Positions 8,337 to 16,958 of a stretch of DNA of 64,000 nucleotides are shown here, in pieces. The stretch comes from Streptomyces sp. NBC_01314 (lineage in GTDB: Bacteria; Actinomycetota; Actinomycetes; Streptomycetales; Streptomycetaceae). The position numbers and the translations under genes were made by a program. Each line of letters begins with the position of its first letter. Position 1 is the stretch's first letter. Location: contig NZ_CP108394.1 of the NCBI RefSeq assembly GCF_041435215.1, positions 9,858,001 to 9,922,000 of the forward strand, given 5' to 3'. The notes below the pieces were generated by a model. It was given only the letters and a program-made list of their open reading frames with translations, was not told the DNA's origin and did not search any database.

Positions 8337-8912
8337 TCAGATGTTGACGCCGAAGTCGGAGGCGATCCCGGCCAGCCCGGAGGCGTAACCCTGCCCGACG
8401 GCGCGGAACTTCCACTCGGCGCCGTTGCGGTACAGCTCGCCGAAGACCATCGCCGTCTCCGTGGCCGCGTCCTCGGACAGGTCGTAGCGGGCGATCTCGG
8501 CGCCGCCCGCCTGGTTCACGACGCGGATGAAGGCGCCCCGCACCTGGCCGAAGCTCTGGCCCCGGTTCTCGGCGTCGTGGATCGAGACCGGGAAGACGAT
8601 CCGGTCGACCTCGGCGGGCACCGTCGCCAGGTTCACCTTGACCGACTCGTCGTCGCCCTCGCCCTCACCGGTGAGGTTGTCACCGGTGTGCTCGACCGAC
8701 CCGTCCGGGCTGGTGAGGTTGTTGTAGAAGATGAAATGCGCGTCGGAGAGCACCTTCCCGGAGGTATCGAGCAGGAGCGCCGACGCGTCGAGGTCGTAGT
8801 CGGTGCCGGTGGTCGTGCGCACGTCCCAGCCCAGACCGACCAGGACGGCCGTCAGGCCCGGTGCCGCCTTGCTGAGCGAGACGTTGCCGCCCTTGGACAG
8901 GGAAACTCCCAC
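8337..8912 (-). CDS. terD: TerD-family calcium-binding stress protein
   Basis: A 191-residue cytosolic protein of the TerD/TerE family, known for tellurite and general envelope-stress phenotypes and for binding calcium. It begins [14 protein letters not shown], has the acidic [11 protein letters not shown] segment, the [12 protein letters not shown] loop and [19 protein letters not shown], all family hallmarks, and is full length. The start is GTG 8912 with AAGGAG about 7 nt upstream. Its promoter region is shared with the divergent BlaI-type gene and carries two TCTACA-N4-TGTAGA operators, so it is probably repressed by that regulator. Confidence 0.93.
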   Translation of the reverse strand: MGVSLSKGGNVSLSKAAPGLTAVLVGLGWDVRTTTGTDYDLDASALLLDTSGKVLSDAHFIFYNNLTSPDGSVEHTGDNLTGEGEGDDESVKVNLATVPAEVDRIVFPVSIHDAENRGQSFGQVRGAFIRVVNQAGGAEIARYDLSEDAATETAMVFGELYRNGAEWKFRAVGQGYASGLAGIASDFGVNI

Positions 8913-8967
8913 AGTGGACTCCTTCTTGATGTCTCTTGCTGTCGTGGCGCTCTGCCGCGACTCGAAA

Positions 8968-8983
8968 TCTACAACACTGTAGA
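8968..8983. promoter_or_regulatory. BlaI-type operator 1 (TCTACA-N4-TGTAGA)
   Basis: A 16-bp dyad with perfect 6-bp arms lies 55 bp upstream of the terD start. TACA...TGTA arms are the known core of BlaI/MecI operators. It is the first of three identical-arm copies. Confidence 0.75.
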
Positions 8984-9014
8984 AGACGAGTGGGAGTATT
9001 TCGGCAATCCCCCT

Positions 9015-9030
9015 TCTACAATTCTGTAGA
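9015..9030. promoter_or_regulatory. BlaI-type operator 2 (TCTACA-N4-TGTAGA)
   Basis: Same arms as operator 1, centred 47 bp away and ending 43 bp before the blaI-like start. Its position fits autoregulation of the repressor/protease pair. Confidence 0.75.
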
Positions 9031-9073
9031 GACCACGGTGCGGATCGATCGGCGGGCGGAAGGGAGACAGGGC

Positions 9074-9460
9074 ATGACGGACCAGCAGCGTCCCCGGCGC
9101 CGGGGGCAGGGCGAGCTGGAGGCCCTCGTCCTGTCCGCCCTGCGCGAGGCGCGCGCCCCCGAGAGCGCGGGGTGGGTGCAGGAACGCCTCGGCGGAGACC
9201 TCGCCTACACGACGGTGATCACGATCCTGACCCGGCTGCTGGCCAAGAACGCGGTGACCCGGGAGCGCGCCGGCCGCTCTTTCGTGTGGACCCCGGCCTC
9301 CGACCAGGCGGGCCTGGCCGCGCACCGGATGCGCAGGGTCCTCGACGGCGAGAGTGACCGCGAGGCCGTGCTGGCCAGCTTCGTCACCTCCCTGCAGCCG
9401 GACGACGAGCGCCTGCTGCGCGAGTTGCTCGGGCGGGCGAGGGCCGAAGGGGACGCCTGA
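9074..9460 (+). CDS. BlaI/MecI-family transcriptional repressor
   Basis: A 128-residue winged-helix repressor of the BlaI/MecI family: [32 protein letters not shown] (recognition helix) and [16 protein letters not shown] are diagnostic. These proteins bind TACA-N-TGTA dyads as dimers and are inactivated by proteolysis triggered by an M56 sensor or protease. ATG 9074 has a GGGAGA site upstream. The M56 gene follows after 6 nt, the standard partnership. Three matching operators in this window define a likely local regulon. Confidence 0.93.
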   Translation: MTDQQRPRRRGQGELEALVLSALREARAPESAGWVQERLGGDLAYTTVITILTRLLAKNAVTRERAGRSFVWTPASDQAGLAAHRMRRVLDGESDREAVLASFVTSLQPDDERLLRELLGRARAEGDA

Positions 9461-9466
9461 GGTCTC

Positions 9467-10399
9467 ATGGGGGTGTTCGTCTTTCTGCCGCTGGTCCTGC
9501 CGCTCACGGCGTGGCCGATCGCGCGGCTGGCCGAGCAGCGGCTGCATCCACGCCCCGCCACCCGGCTGCTGACCGGCGTGGCCGCGGTGATGGCGTTGTG
9601 CAGCACGGTGTGCCTGGGCCTGCTGATGGTGGTCGGCACGGCCCAACTGCCCGGCAACCCGCTGCCCGACGGCTGGTCCGATCCCGAGGTGCGCGCGGCG
9701 GTCCCGTACGACGAGGTCGCCGGGCGCCTGGCCATTCCGGCCCTCCTTGCCGTACTGCTGGCCTGCGGCCGGACGCTGTGGCGGCACGGCCGGATGCGCC
9801 GCCGCGCCCACCGGGCCCTGGCCGGGCTGCCGGACACCCAGGTGGCCGTCCTGCCCGACGAGGTGCCGTACGCGTACGCGCTGCCCGGTGGCCGACGCGA
9901 CCGGGTGGTGGTCACCACGACCCTGCTGTCGTGCCTCGAACCGGCCGAGCGGCGCGCGCTGTTCGCCCACGAGCGAGCCCATCTCGCGGCCGGACACCAC
10001 CGGTTGCTGCTTGTCGTCCGACTGGCCGCGCGCGCCAACCCGTTCCTGCGGCCCCTGCGTACGGCTGTGTCGTACACGGCGGAGCGGTGGGCGGACGAGG
10101 ACGCGGCGCACACGGTCGGCAGCCGCCGCGTCGTGGCGCGCGCGATCGGCAGGGCCGCGCTCGTGTCCGCCGGTACGCCGGTGGCGACGCTCGCCGGCTT
10201 CGCGGGGCCGGGGCCGGTGCCGCGCCGGGTGGCGGCCCTGCTCGGCCCGGCGCCCGCGGTGCGCGGCTGGCCGCCGGTGTTCACCTCGGTGGGACTGGCC
10301 GCGTGGGGAGCGGCCGTCGGGGCGGCGATCTCGGCGATGTCATCGGCGAACTCGGCCGTGACGATGGCCCTGATTCTGTACGCTGCGACGCCTCTGTGA
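9467..10399 (+). CDS. M56-family membrane metalloprotease (BlaR1/MecR1-like)
   Basis: A 310-residue membrane protein with helices at about residues 3-20, 35-57, 88-104 and near the C-terminus, and a zinc-binding HERAH at residues 168-172 after a membrane-proximal VVVTTTLLSCLEPAER segment, as in M56 peptidases. Unlike BlaR1 it has no penicillin-binding sensor domain, so the signal is unknown. It lies 6 nt behind the blaI-like gene and presumably cleaves that repressor. RAN and DE residues further along are candidates for the third zinc ligand. Confidence 0.9.
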   Translation: MGVFVFLPLVLPLTAWPIARLAEQRLHPRPATRLLTGVAAVMALCSTVCLGLLMVVGTAQLPGNPLPDGWSDPEVRAAVPYDEVAGRLAIPALLAVLLACGRTLWRHGRMRRRAHRALAGLPDTQVAVLPDEVPYAYALPGGRRDRVVVTTTLLSCLEPAERRALFAHERAHLAAGHHRLLLVVRLAARANPFLRPLRTAVSYTAERWADEDAAHTVGSRRVVARAIGRAALVSAGTPVATLAGFAGPGPVPRRVAALLGPAPAVRGWPPVFTSVGLAAWGAAVGAAISAMSSANSAVTMALILYAATPL

Positions 10400-10449
10400 C
10401 CTTCGTGACCGTGGAGCGTGGTGAGACTTGTGAGGCACCGATCCGTATA

Positions 10450-10465
10450 TCTACATGCATGTAGA
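10450..10465. promoter_or_regulatory. BlaI-type operator 3, perfect 16-bp palindrome
   Basis: TCTACATGCATGTAGA is a perfect palindrome with the same arms and spacing as the two operators at 8968 and 9015. It lies between the M56 protease gene and the LCP gene, 84 bp before the LCP start. Confidence 0.75.
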
Positions 10466-10548
10466 GTCCTGCGCGTTCGGTGATCACCAGTGCCGGACGT
10501 CCAGGGGGTAGTCGACCGGCCGGGTGCGGCCGAGGCGGGGGAAGGCCG

Positions 10549-11934
10549 GTGAGTGGTACGGGAAGGCGGCGCGCGGGTGCCGGAGGCGGGGGGACGCGCC
10601 TGACGCGGCGGGGCCGGACGGTGAGCTGGCTCGCGGCCACTTCCGCCGTGCTCGTCCTCGGTGCGGGCGGTGTCGGTGCCTGGGTCTACAACGACCTCGA
10701 CAACAACATCACGGGCGCCGACGTCGACGGCAAACTCGGCGGGGACCGCCCGGTCAACCTCAGCCCGGGTTCGAAGAACATCATGGTCGTCGGCTCGGAC
10801 AGCCGTGACGGGGCGAACGCGAAGTACGGCAAGGACCTGACCACCATGCAGTCGGACACGCTGATGGTGCTGCACATCCCCGAGAACCGGGAATGGGCCA
10901 CCGTGGTGTCGTTCCCGCGTGACTCGTGGGTCGAGATATCGGCGTGCGAGAAGGGTGACGGCGGTACGTCCGGCCCGCATCTGGCGAAGATCAACGAGGC
11001 GTTCGCGATCGGTGGTTCGAGCGGTGAGGTCGCCGGAGCCGCCGCCTGTTCGATCAAGACGGTCGAGGCCAACACCGGTCTGCGCATAGACAACTTCATG
11101 TCCGTCGACTTCCAGGGCTTCAAGGGCATGGTCGACGCCCTGGAGGGCATCGAGGTCTGCCCCGAGCAGGCCATCTACGACGAGAACGCCCTCCTCGACA
11201 TGAAGGCGGGCTGCCAGACCGTCAAGGGGGAGACGGCGCTCGGCTACGTACGGACCCGCTACGCCGTCGGTGACGGCTCCGACATCGGACGCATCGGCCG
11301 CCAGCAGGAGTTCATGGAGGCCCTGGCCGCCAAGGCCAAGTCCAAGCTGACCAGCCCCACGTCGCTCTACGCCTTCCTGCAGTCCGCCACCAAGTCCCTG
11401 ACCACGGACGAGGATCTCGACGGTATCGACCCGATCTACGACCTCGCCTCCGAGCTCAAGGGCATCCCGAGCGACCGGCTGACCTTCCTGACCGTTCCCA
11501 ACTACCCTCGTGAGGCCGACGTCCCGACCGACAAGGCCAACGTCGTCTGGCAGTACCCGCAGGCCGCCGACCTGTTCACCTCCCTCGCCAACGACAGGGA
11601 GGTCGACAAGAAGCGGCTGCAGGCACAGGCGAAGAACGATCTGATCTACGCGTCCGGCGTACGCGTCCAGGTCCTCAACGGCACCGGGGTCACCGGCCGC
11701 GCCGCCGCCGTCGCCGAGAAGCTGCGCGAGGCCGGCTTCACCGTCGTGAGCACGGGCAACGCGCCCGAGAACACCGACGCCACCACGGTCGCCTATCCGG
11801 CCGACCTCACCAAGGAGGCGAAGGTCCTCGCCTCACGGTTGCCCGACACCAGGGCCACGCGGTCCGCGGACGCCGCCGCCGGGGTGGTGACCCTGGTCGT
11901 GGGCTCGGATCTCGACCTGGAGGAGTTGCGGTAA
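10549..11934 (+). CDS. LytR-CpsA-Psr (LCP) family cell-wall polymer ligase with LytR_C domain
   Basis: A 461-residue protein anchored by one N-terminal helix (VSWLAATSAVLVLGAGGVGAW is within it). LCP enzymes move teichoic acids or other glycopolymers from a lipid carrier to peptidoglycan outside the membrane. The LCP domain (about residues 65-270) shows MVVGSDSRDG, VVSFPRDSWV and GYVRTRYAVGDGSDIGRIGRQQ, with the arginines that hold the pyrophosphate. A LytR_C domain (VRVQVLNGTGVTGRA onward) ends the protein. GTG 10549 is preferred, with GGGG before it; an in-frame start at 10480 is possible. The upstream BlaI-type palindrome suggests cell-wall stress control. Confidence 0.92.
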   Translation: MSGTGRRRAGAGGGGTRLTRRGRTVSWLAATSAVLVLGAGGVGAWVYNDLDNNITGADVDGKLGGDRPVNLSPGSKNIMVVGSDSRDGANAKYGKDLTTMQSDTLMVLHIPENREWATVVSFPRDSWVEISACEKGDGGTSGPHLAKINEAFAIGGSSGEVAGAAACSIKTVEANTGLRIDNFMSVDFQGFKGMVDALEGIEVCPEQAIYDENALLDMKAGCQTVKGETALGYVRTRYAVGDGSDIGRIGRQQEFMEALAAKAKSKLTSPTSLYAFLQSATKSLTTDEDLDGIDPIYDLASELKGIPSDRLTFLTVPNYPREADVPTDKANVVWQYPQAADLFTSLANDREVDKKRLQAQAKNDLIYASGVRVQVLNGTGVTGRAAAVAEKLREAGFTVVSTGNAPENTDATTVAYPADLTKEAKVLASRLPDTRATRSADAAAGVVTLVVGSDLDLEELR

Positions 11935-12093
11935 CGGGTCCCTGGGCCCGTCAGCCCCCGGCGCGACGGCGGTGCCGATGCCAGGGCCGGAGCGGTGGCC
12001 GTCGTCGCCGTGGTGCTCGCGGGGAGATCCGGACGCGGACTCGCCGCGGTCCGGTGGTGGCCGGGCCGCGGCGAGGGTGTGGTCGCTGAGGGG

Positions 12094-12969
12094 TCAGGAG
12101 CCGGTGAGGCTGATGGCCAGGTCCGTGATGTTCAGCGGGAACTGCTTGATGAAGGCCGCCTCACCGGTGAAGGCGTTGACGGAGTACAGCGAGGGAAGGG
12201 TGGCGCCGTACGGGGTGAGGGAGGCGAAGGCGGTGTTGTCGACCGTCTTCCCGCCGGAGAGGGTGCTGTAGATGTCCATGCCGGCCTTGAGCTGGGCGTC
12301 GAGGCCGAGGCTGCCGGTCGGGGCGAGCGTGCCGTTGTTGGCCGGGGACTGGATGACGACCTGGTCGCTGTTGGTGTTGATGTCGAACAGCGTGGTCGCC
12401 GTGGCCCCGTTGAGGTCGTTGTTCGTGTACGCGGCGGCGGTGACGCCCTTGGTCGTGCCCTCGGTCGGCGGGGTGGTGAGGTTCACGTCCTGGATGGTCG
12501 TGTGGTCGTTGAGGTTGTGGCGCAGGTTCTGGCCGTTGTCGCTGATCACGCGGAGACGGTCGGCGGCCGGATTGAAGTCGACGCCGAACTGCGTGCCGGT
12601 CAGCGCGTACTGGAGCTGGGACACCTTGGTGACCACGACGTCCGTGGTGGCCGGCGGGGTCTTGATCGTGTAGATGCCGCCCTTGTTGCCGACTCCGTAC
12701 AGCAGGCCGTCCTGCACCCGGAAGTCGATCCCGACCAGGGCCGTGTCGCTGCTGAGCCCGGTGACGGCCCGTACCCAGTTGAGTACGTCCGGCCGGTCCG
12801 TCGTGAACGTGGCCATCAGCGTGCCGTCGCCGCTGATCCCGAACGCGCGCAGGCTGGGGCCGGCGGCGGGGGCGGCCGAAGCGATGCCCGGCATGCCGAG
12901 CATCAGTGCCGTCGACGTGACCACGACCGCGATCGCCGCCGTGATTCTCTTTCTCGTGCCTGCTTTCAT
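12094..12969 (-). CDS. Secreted DUF4394 protein
   Basis: A 291-residue protein with a clean Sec signal peptide (about residues 1-32, ending GIASAAPAA) and then a DUF4394 region: LVGIDFRVQDGLLYGVGNKG, GVDFNPAADRLRVISDNGQN and LFDINTNSDQVVIQ are typical repeats of this predicted beta-propeller. No enzymatic residue is evident. The AGGAGG-like site lies just before ATG 12969. It is transcribed away from the PucR-like gene across a 269-bp AT-richer gap containing two TTCCGGAAT-like or CCCGGAAT direct repeats at about 13058-13078. Confidence 0.88.
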   Translation of the reverse strand: MKAGTRKRITAAIAVVVTSTALMLGMPGIASAAPAAGPSLRAFGISGDGTLMATFTTDRPDVLNWVRAVTGLSSDTALVGIDFRVQDGLLYGVGNKGGIYTIKTPPATTDVVVTKVSQLQYALTGTQFGVDFNPAADRLRVISDNGQNLRHNLNDHTTIQDVNLTTPPTEGTTKGVTAAAYTNNDLNGATATTLFDINTNSDQVVIQSPANNGTLAPTGSLGLDAQLKAGMDIYSTLSGGKTVDNTAFASLTPYGATLPSLYSVNAFTGEAAFIKQFPLNITDLAISLTGS

Positions 12970-13238
12970 CGGGGTTTCCCTCCCGTTTGGGCGAGCGCCA
13001 TCGTGGGGCGCCTGACTGAGGAATTCCGTACCCGCGCCCGTACTGATTGCCGAAGCCGTTCCGGAATCGTCCCGGAATGATTGACCCGGCCTTCCCCCAC
13101 GGGCGTCCAGGCGGTTCTCATTAAGGCCGCTTTACGACTCCTCCACAAGCGGAAGCCGGGAGGAGAACGCCCCGATCCGGGAATTTTGCGCACTGTGACA
13201 AAAACCCTGTCGGCATACTTGCCGCCGATTTATGCGGA

Positions 13239-14546
13239 GTGATGAACGCCGTCCGGATCTCGCCTGTCGGCCGGTTCGTCCGGAATGACATGCTCGCCTC
13301 CATGGGGAGCCTCTTCGCCGAACTGGCCCGTCAGGCGTCGACCAACGCCCGCCGGGAGGTAGAGACGTACACGCGTGAGATCCCGGAGTTCGGATTCCTG
13401 GACAAGGACCCCCGAGCCCGGGTCGAGACGCTGGAACACTCGATGTGGTTACGGCATCGAACGGTCGAACTGTCGCCGCACAACAGCGAGTTGAGCGATG
13501 ACGATCTCGGCTACATCGCGTCCATGGGTGAGCTGCGGGCGGGCGCGGGGATGACTCTCGACGCACGCCAGCAGGTGCTGCGCGTGCACACCGCGCTCAT
13601 GCTGCGCGAGATCAACGAGGCGACCGACGCCCAGCGGGGCGGCGGCGTCGACGAACTCATGCGGATGATGACCTGGTTCGCCCCGCAGGGCGAGCGCGGC
13701 ATCAGCGCCTACCGCCAGGGATTCGTACGCGTACTGCGCCGCAGAATGCCGTACACCGAGCAGGTCGCCCTGCTGGCCCGGTCATTGCTGAACGGCGATC
13801 CGATATCGGCGGAACTCGCCGCGGCCGTCGACATGAAACTGCCGGATCACTGTGCCGTGACGGTGTTCCGGCTGCCGGACCCGCCCACCGTGGACCGTTT
13901 CCTGGAAAACGAGATCGAGACCCTGGTAAAGGCTCACCAGGTGCCGGTCATGTGGGGACCGGAGGGCGGCGACGGGAGCGGTGAGCTGATCGCTCTGGTG
14001 CCCCTGACGCCCCGCGCCGAGGCAGCGGAGAACTTACCCCCGCACGCCGATCCCGACCTCTTGCCCGATCTCGCCCCCGGCCACCTGCCGGATCTCGTTC
14101 GGGACTTCGCCCTCGCCCTCGGCCGCCCCTGCGCCGTCGGCACCGCCACCGCGCCGCTGTCCGGGTCGGCGGACGCCCTGGACAGGGCTCGGCGGATCAG
14201 CAGGGCGGCCCCGCTGCGGCCCGCCTCCGCCCGGCCGCGACCGCACGCCTTGGCGGACGTCTTCGTCGAACTCGCCGTCGCGGACGTGCCGTTCGTCGAC
14301 GCATGGCTGCGCTCGCTGGCCCGTCGGCTGGACTCCGGCCCGGACCTGCTGATCACCCTCGACGCGTACTACCGCCACGACATGCACCGCGGCGCCACGG
14401 CGACCGCCCTCAACGTCCACACCCGCACCCTGGACTACCGGCTGCGCCGGGTACGGGAACTCACCGGCATCGACCCGGGCTCGACCCGGGGCGTGCGGAC
14501 GCTCAGCGCGGTCGTCACCCGGCGCCTGTCGGGTGCCTGGCGCTGA
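13239..14546 (+). CDS. PucR-type transcriptional regulator (GGDEF-like/HTH_30)
   Basis: A 435-residue cytosolic regulator. The N-terminal two thirds are a helical sensory region (RsbRD-like, about residues 20-160) and a divergent GGDEF-like region; the C-terminus (about 375-425) has the PucR helix-turn-helix, LITLDAYYRHDMHRGATATA then LNVHTRTLDYRLRRVRELTG. Proteins of this type control small metabolic or antibiotic loci. The start is GTG 13239 or ATG 13242; GGAG directly before them is close. The divergent DUF4394 gene is the obvious candidate target. Confidence 0.85.
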   Translation: MMNAVRISPVGRFVRNDMLASMGSLFAELARQASTNARREVETYTREIPEFGFLDKDPRARVETLEHSMWLRHRTVELSPHNSELSDDDLGYIASMGELRAGAGMTLDARQQVLRVHTALMLREINEATDAQRGGGVDELMRMMTWFAPQGERGISAYRQGFVRVLRRRMPYTEQVALLARSLLNGDPISAELAAAVDMKLPDHCAVTVFRLPDPPTVDRFLENEIETLVKAHQVPVMWGPEGGDGSGELIALVPLTPRAEAAENLPPHADPDLLPDLAPGHLPDLVRDFALALGRPCAVGTATAPLSGSADALDRARRISRAAPLRPASARPRPHALADVFVELAVADVPFVDAWLRSLARRLDSGPDLLITLDAYYRHDMHRGATATALNVHTRTLDYRLRRVRELTGIDPGSTRGVRTLSAVVTRRLSGAWR

Positions 14547-14614
14547 CCGCGTCCGGTGTGCCGGACCAGGTGGCCGCCGCCCCCGTACGGCCGCCGATGC
14601 GGCAGGCTGGGGCC

Positions 14615-15235
14615 GTGAGCAACTCCAGTGACTCCCTCTTCATCAAGATCTGCGGTCTGAAGACCGAGCAGGACGTCGACACGGCCGTCGAGGCGGGCGC
14701 CGACGCCATCGGCTTCGTCTTCTCGGCCAGCCCGCGCCGGATCGACGCCGCCACCGCCGCCCGGCTGAGCCGCCGCGTGCCGGAGCACGTCCTGACGGTC
14801 GGCGTCTTCCGCCAGGAGCCCCTCGACGACGTGCGGTCCCTGGCGACCGAGTCGGGGATCGGGGCGATCCAGCTGCACGGCCCCGAGGACCGCGCCTACT
14901 ACGACGACCTGGCGACCGGCGACTGGACCCTGATCCGCGCCGCGGCGTTCGGCGACGCGGTGCCGCGCTGCGGGGAGTTCGGCGAGGACATGCTCCTCGT
15001 CGACGCGCCCGTCCCCGGCTCGGGGATCGCCTGGGACTGGGCGAGCAGGCCGCTGACGGCCGCCGGCGAGAAGTGGCTCCTCGCGGGCGGCCTCACCCCG
15101 GAGAACGTGCGTGACGCCGTCGCCGCCACCGACCCCTGGGGCGTCGACGTCTCCAGCGGCGTCGAACAGCGCCGAGGCGTCAAGGACCCCGGTCTGATCA
15201 GGGAGTTCATCAAGGCGGCCCGCGCCGGGAGGTGA
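14615..15235 (+). CDS. trpF: Stand-alone phosphoribosylanthranilate isomerase
   Basis: A 206-residue TIM-barrel enzyme that converts N-(5-phosphoribosyl)anthranilate to the ribulose form in tryptophan synthesis. The catalytic pair is present: Cys13 in FIKICGLK and Asp130 in MLLVDAPVPGSG. Also seen are GADAIGFVFSASPRRI, IQLHGPED and the phosphate loop WLLAGGLTPENV with GVDVSSGVE. The start is GTG 14615. No other trp gene is nearby. In most streptomycetes the bifunctional PriA supplies this activity, so a separate trpF is unusual. Confidence 0.93.
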   Translation: MSNSSDSLFIKICGLKTEQDVDTAVEAGADAIGFVFSASPRRIDAATAARLSRRVPEHVLTVGVFRQEPLDDVRSLATESGIGAIQLHGPEDRAYYDDLATGDWTLIRAAAFGDAVPRCGEFGEDMLLVDAPVPGSGIAWDWASRPLTAAGEKWLLAGGLTPENVRDAVAATDPWGVDVSSGVEQRRGVKDPGLIREFIKAARAGR

Positions 15236-15396
15236 CGGGCGGCCGCGCCACCGTCTGTTTCACGGCTGTGAGTCACGGGCTGGAGCTGTGAGTGGTGATG
15301 CCCGGCGTTCCCCCGCAAGTGACCCTGGGGTAAGGTCCCCACCGTTCCGACTACCGACTGAAGGTGGTCCGGTACGGGGAGTGTCGGAGGGGCGGC

Positions 15397-16824
15397 ATGG
15401 TGAGGGAAACCCAGTCGGGTGAGGGTGTGTCCGTGGAGCGGGGCGGCGCGGGGTTGGAGGCGATGTCTCCCGAACCGCTGCTGACCCGGGACTACGAGAC
15501 GCGCCCCTCGCTGGTGTACGAGCGGCTGCGGCAGCGGCACGGCGCGGTGGCGCCGGTCGACCTGCTGGGCGTGCCGGCCTGGCTGGTGCTCGGCTACCGC
15601 GAGGCGCTCCAGGTGCTCCAGGACGACGCCGGATGGCCCAAGGGCCTGGAGAACTGGCGGGCCCGGACCGAGGGCAGGGTCCCGGCCGACTGGCCGCTCG
15701 GACCCTCCCTGGAGGTCAACCACGTACTGATCCAGGGCGGCCCCGGCTACCGGTCGCTGCGGATGGCGTGGGACCAGGCGCTCAAGCCGTTCCAGGACCC
15801 GCGCAATCCCCAGGCGAAGCGGTTGAAGGCGGCCGTGACCGCCTACGCCGACGAGCTGATCACCCTGCTGGGGCAGGCGGGCGGTACGGGGCTCGCGGAC
15901 CTGTCCGCGCAGTTCTCCCGGCCCCTGCCGCTGATGGTGGCCAGCCATCTGCTCGGCTTCCCCGGTTCCCAGGGCGACGACGCCCTGATGGACATGTGGC
16001 GGGTACTGGACGCGGGCCCCGACGCGGGGCCCGCCCTGGACCGGCTGCTGGGCGCGCTGACGGAACTGGCGGAGCTGAAGCGGAAGACGCCGGGCGAGGA
16101 CTTCCCCTCCTACCTGCTGGCCGCCCACCCGGACCTCTCGCTCGACGAGCTGGCCCGTGAACTGTTCATGCTGCTGGGCATGACGTCCGACCATGTCGGC
16201 ATCCTCATCTCCAACACGGTCGTCGAGGTTCTCTCGGGCGAGGACAGCGTGCGGGCGAGTCTCTCCGCCGGCATGGTCCGGGAGGCCATGAACCGGGTCG
16301 TGATGCGCAAGCCGCCGCTGGTGAACTTCGTGCCGAGGTTCGCGGCCGAGGACACCCCGCTCGGCAACTACACGATCCGCGCGGGCGACCCGGTCTGGGT
16401 CTCCTCCGCCGCGGCGCACGCCGACCCGCTCTTCGCCGACCATGTGGCACCCAGCACCACGGTCAGCACCCGGGCGCACCTGTCCTGGGGCGCGGGCCCG
16501 CGCCAGTGCCCGGCACGAGAACTCGCCTCGACGGTCGCCGCAGTCGGAGTGGGCCGGCTGTTCGAGCGGTTCGCGAACCTGGACCTCGCGCTCCCCGTCG
16601 ACCAACTGCCCTGGCGTTCCTCACCGTTCATGCGGGGCCTGCGCTCGCTGCCCGTACGGTACGAACTCGTGCCGACGCCCGAACGGCCACCTACGGGCGA
16701 CCCGGCGGCGGAGCCGACGGGGCACGCGGGGGGCACGGCGGAGACGGTGACGCCGGACGTGTCCGCCCGGCAGCGCTCCTCACTGTGGCGCTATCTCACG
16801 GGACTGATCCGCCCCGGCCGCTGA
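15397..16824 (+). CDS. Cytochrome P450, conservon (CYP157/CYP156) type lacking ExxR
   Basis: A 475-residue soluble P450-like protein. The haem-binding loop is LSWGAGPRQCPARELAS with the axial cysteine. The oxygen-activation helix reads LFMLLGMTSDHVG, lacking the usual acid-threonine pair. At the K helix, in front of KPPLVNFVPRFAAEDTPLG, the ExxR motif is replaced by RVVM. Loss of ExxR is known in CYP157 members of Streptomyces conservons. Here none of the usual cvnABCD genes adjoin it. GGAGG at 15386-15390 lies 6 nt before ATG 15397. Catalytic function is uncertain. Confidence 0.85.
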   Translation: MVRETQSGEGVSVERGGAGLEAMSPEPLLTRDYETRPSLVYERLRQRHGAVAPVDLLGVPAWLVLGYREALQVLQDDAGWPKGLENWRARTEGRVPADWPLGPSLEVNHVLIQGGPGYRSLRMAWDQALKPFQDPRNPQAKRLKAAVTAYADELITLLGQAGGTGLADLSAQFSRPLPLMVASHLLGFPGSQGDDALMDMWRVLDAGPDAGPALDRLLGALTELAELKRKTPGEDFPSYLLAAHPDLSLDELARELFMLLGMTSDHVGILISNTVVEVLSGEDSVRASLSAGMVREAMNRVVMRKPPLVNFVPRFAAEDTPLGNYTIRAGDPVWVSSAAAHADPLFADHVAPSTTVSTRAHLSWGAGPRQCPARELASTVAAVGVGRLFERFANLDLALPVDQLPWRSSPFMRGLRSLPVRYELVPTPERPPTGDPAAEPTGHAGGTAETVTPDVSARQRSSLWRYLTGLIRPGR

Positions 16825-16842
16825 CGGGCCATCACTGACGGA

Positions 16843-16895
16843 CGGACGATCACCCGCGGCCGGACGATCACCGGCGGCCGGACGATCACGGCGGT
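16843..16895. repeat. Three tandem 18-bp units
   Basis: CGGACGATCACCGGCGGC-like units start at 16843, 16861 and 16879 with one to three differences, just behind the P450 stop. Confidence 0.85.
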
Positions 16896-16918
16896 CGGAA
16901 GGCCGCCGTCCGGGCTTC

Positions 16919-16953
16919 GCGCGGTCACGGGCTCCTCGGGCCCGTGACCGCGC
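16919..16953. terminator. Bidirectional hairpin between P450 and amidohydrolase
   Basis: A perfect 14-bp stem (16919-16932 with 16940-16953, arm GCGCGGTCACGGGC) and 7-base loop sit between two converging genes, ending 5 nt from the amidohydrolase stop. Confidence 0.75.
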
Positions 16954-16958
16954 CGACC

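Noticed and set aside
11995..13080. Plus-strand 361-codon frame over the DUF4394 gene
   Set aside because: Val/Gly/Arg-rich mirror of a gene with a clear signal peptide on the minus strand.
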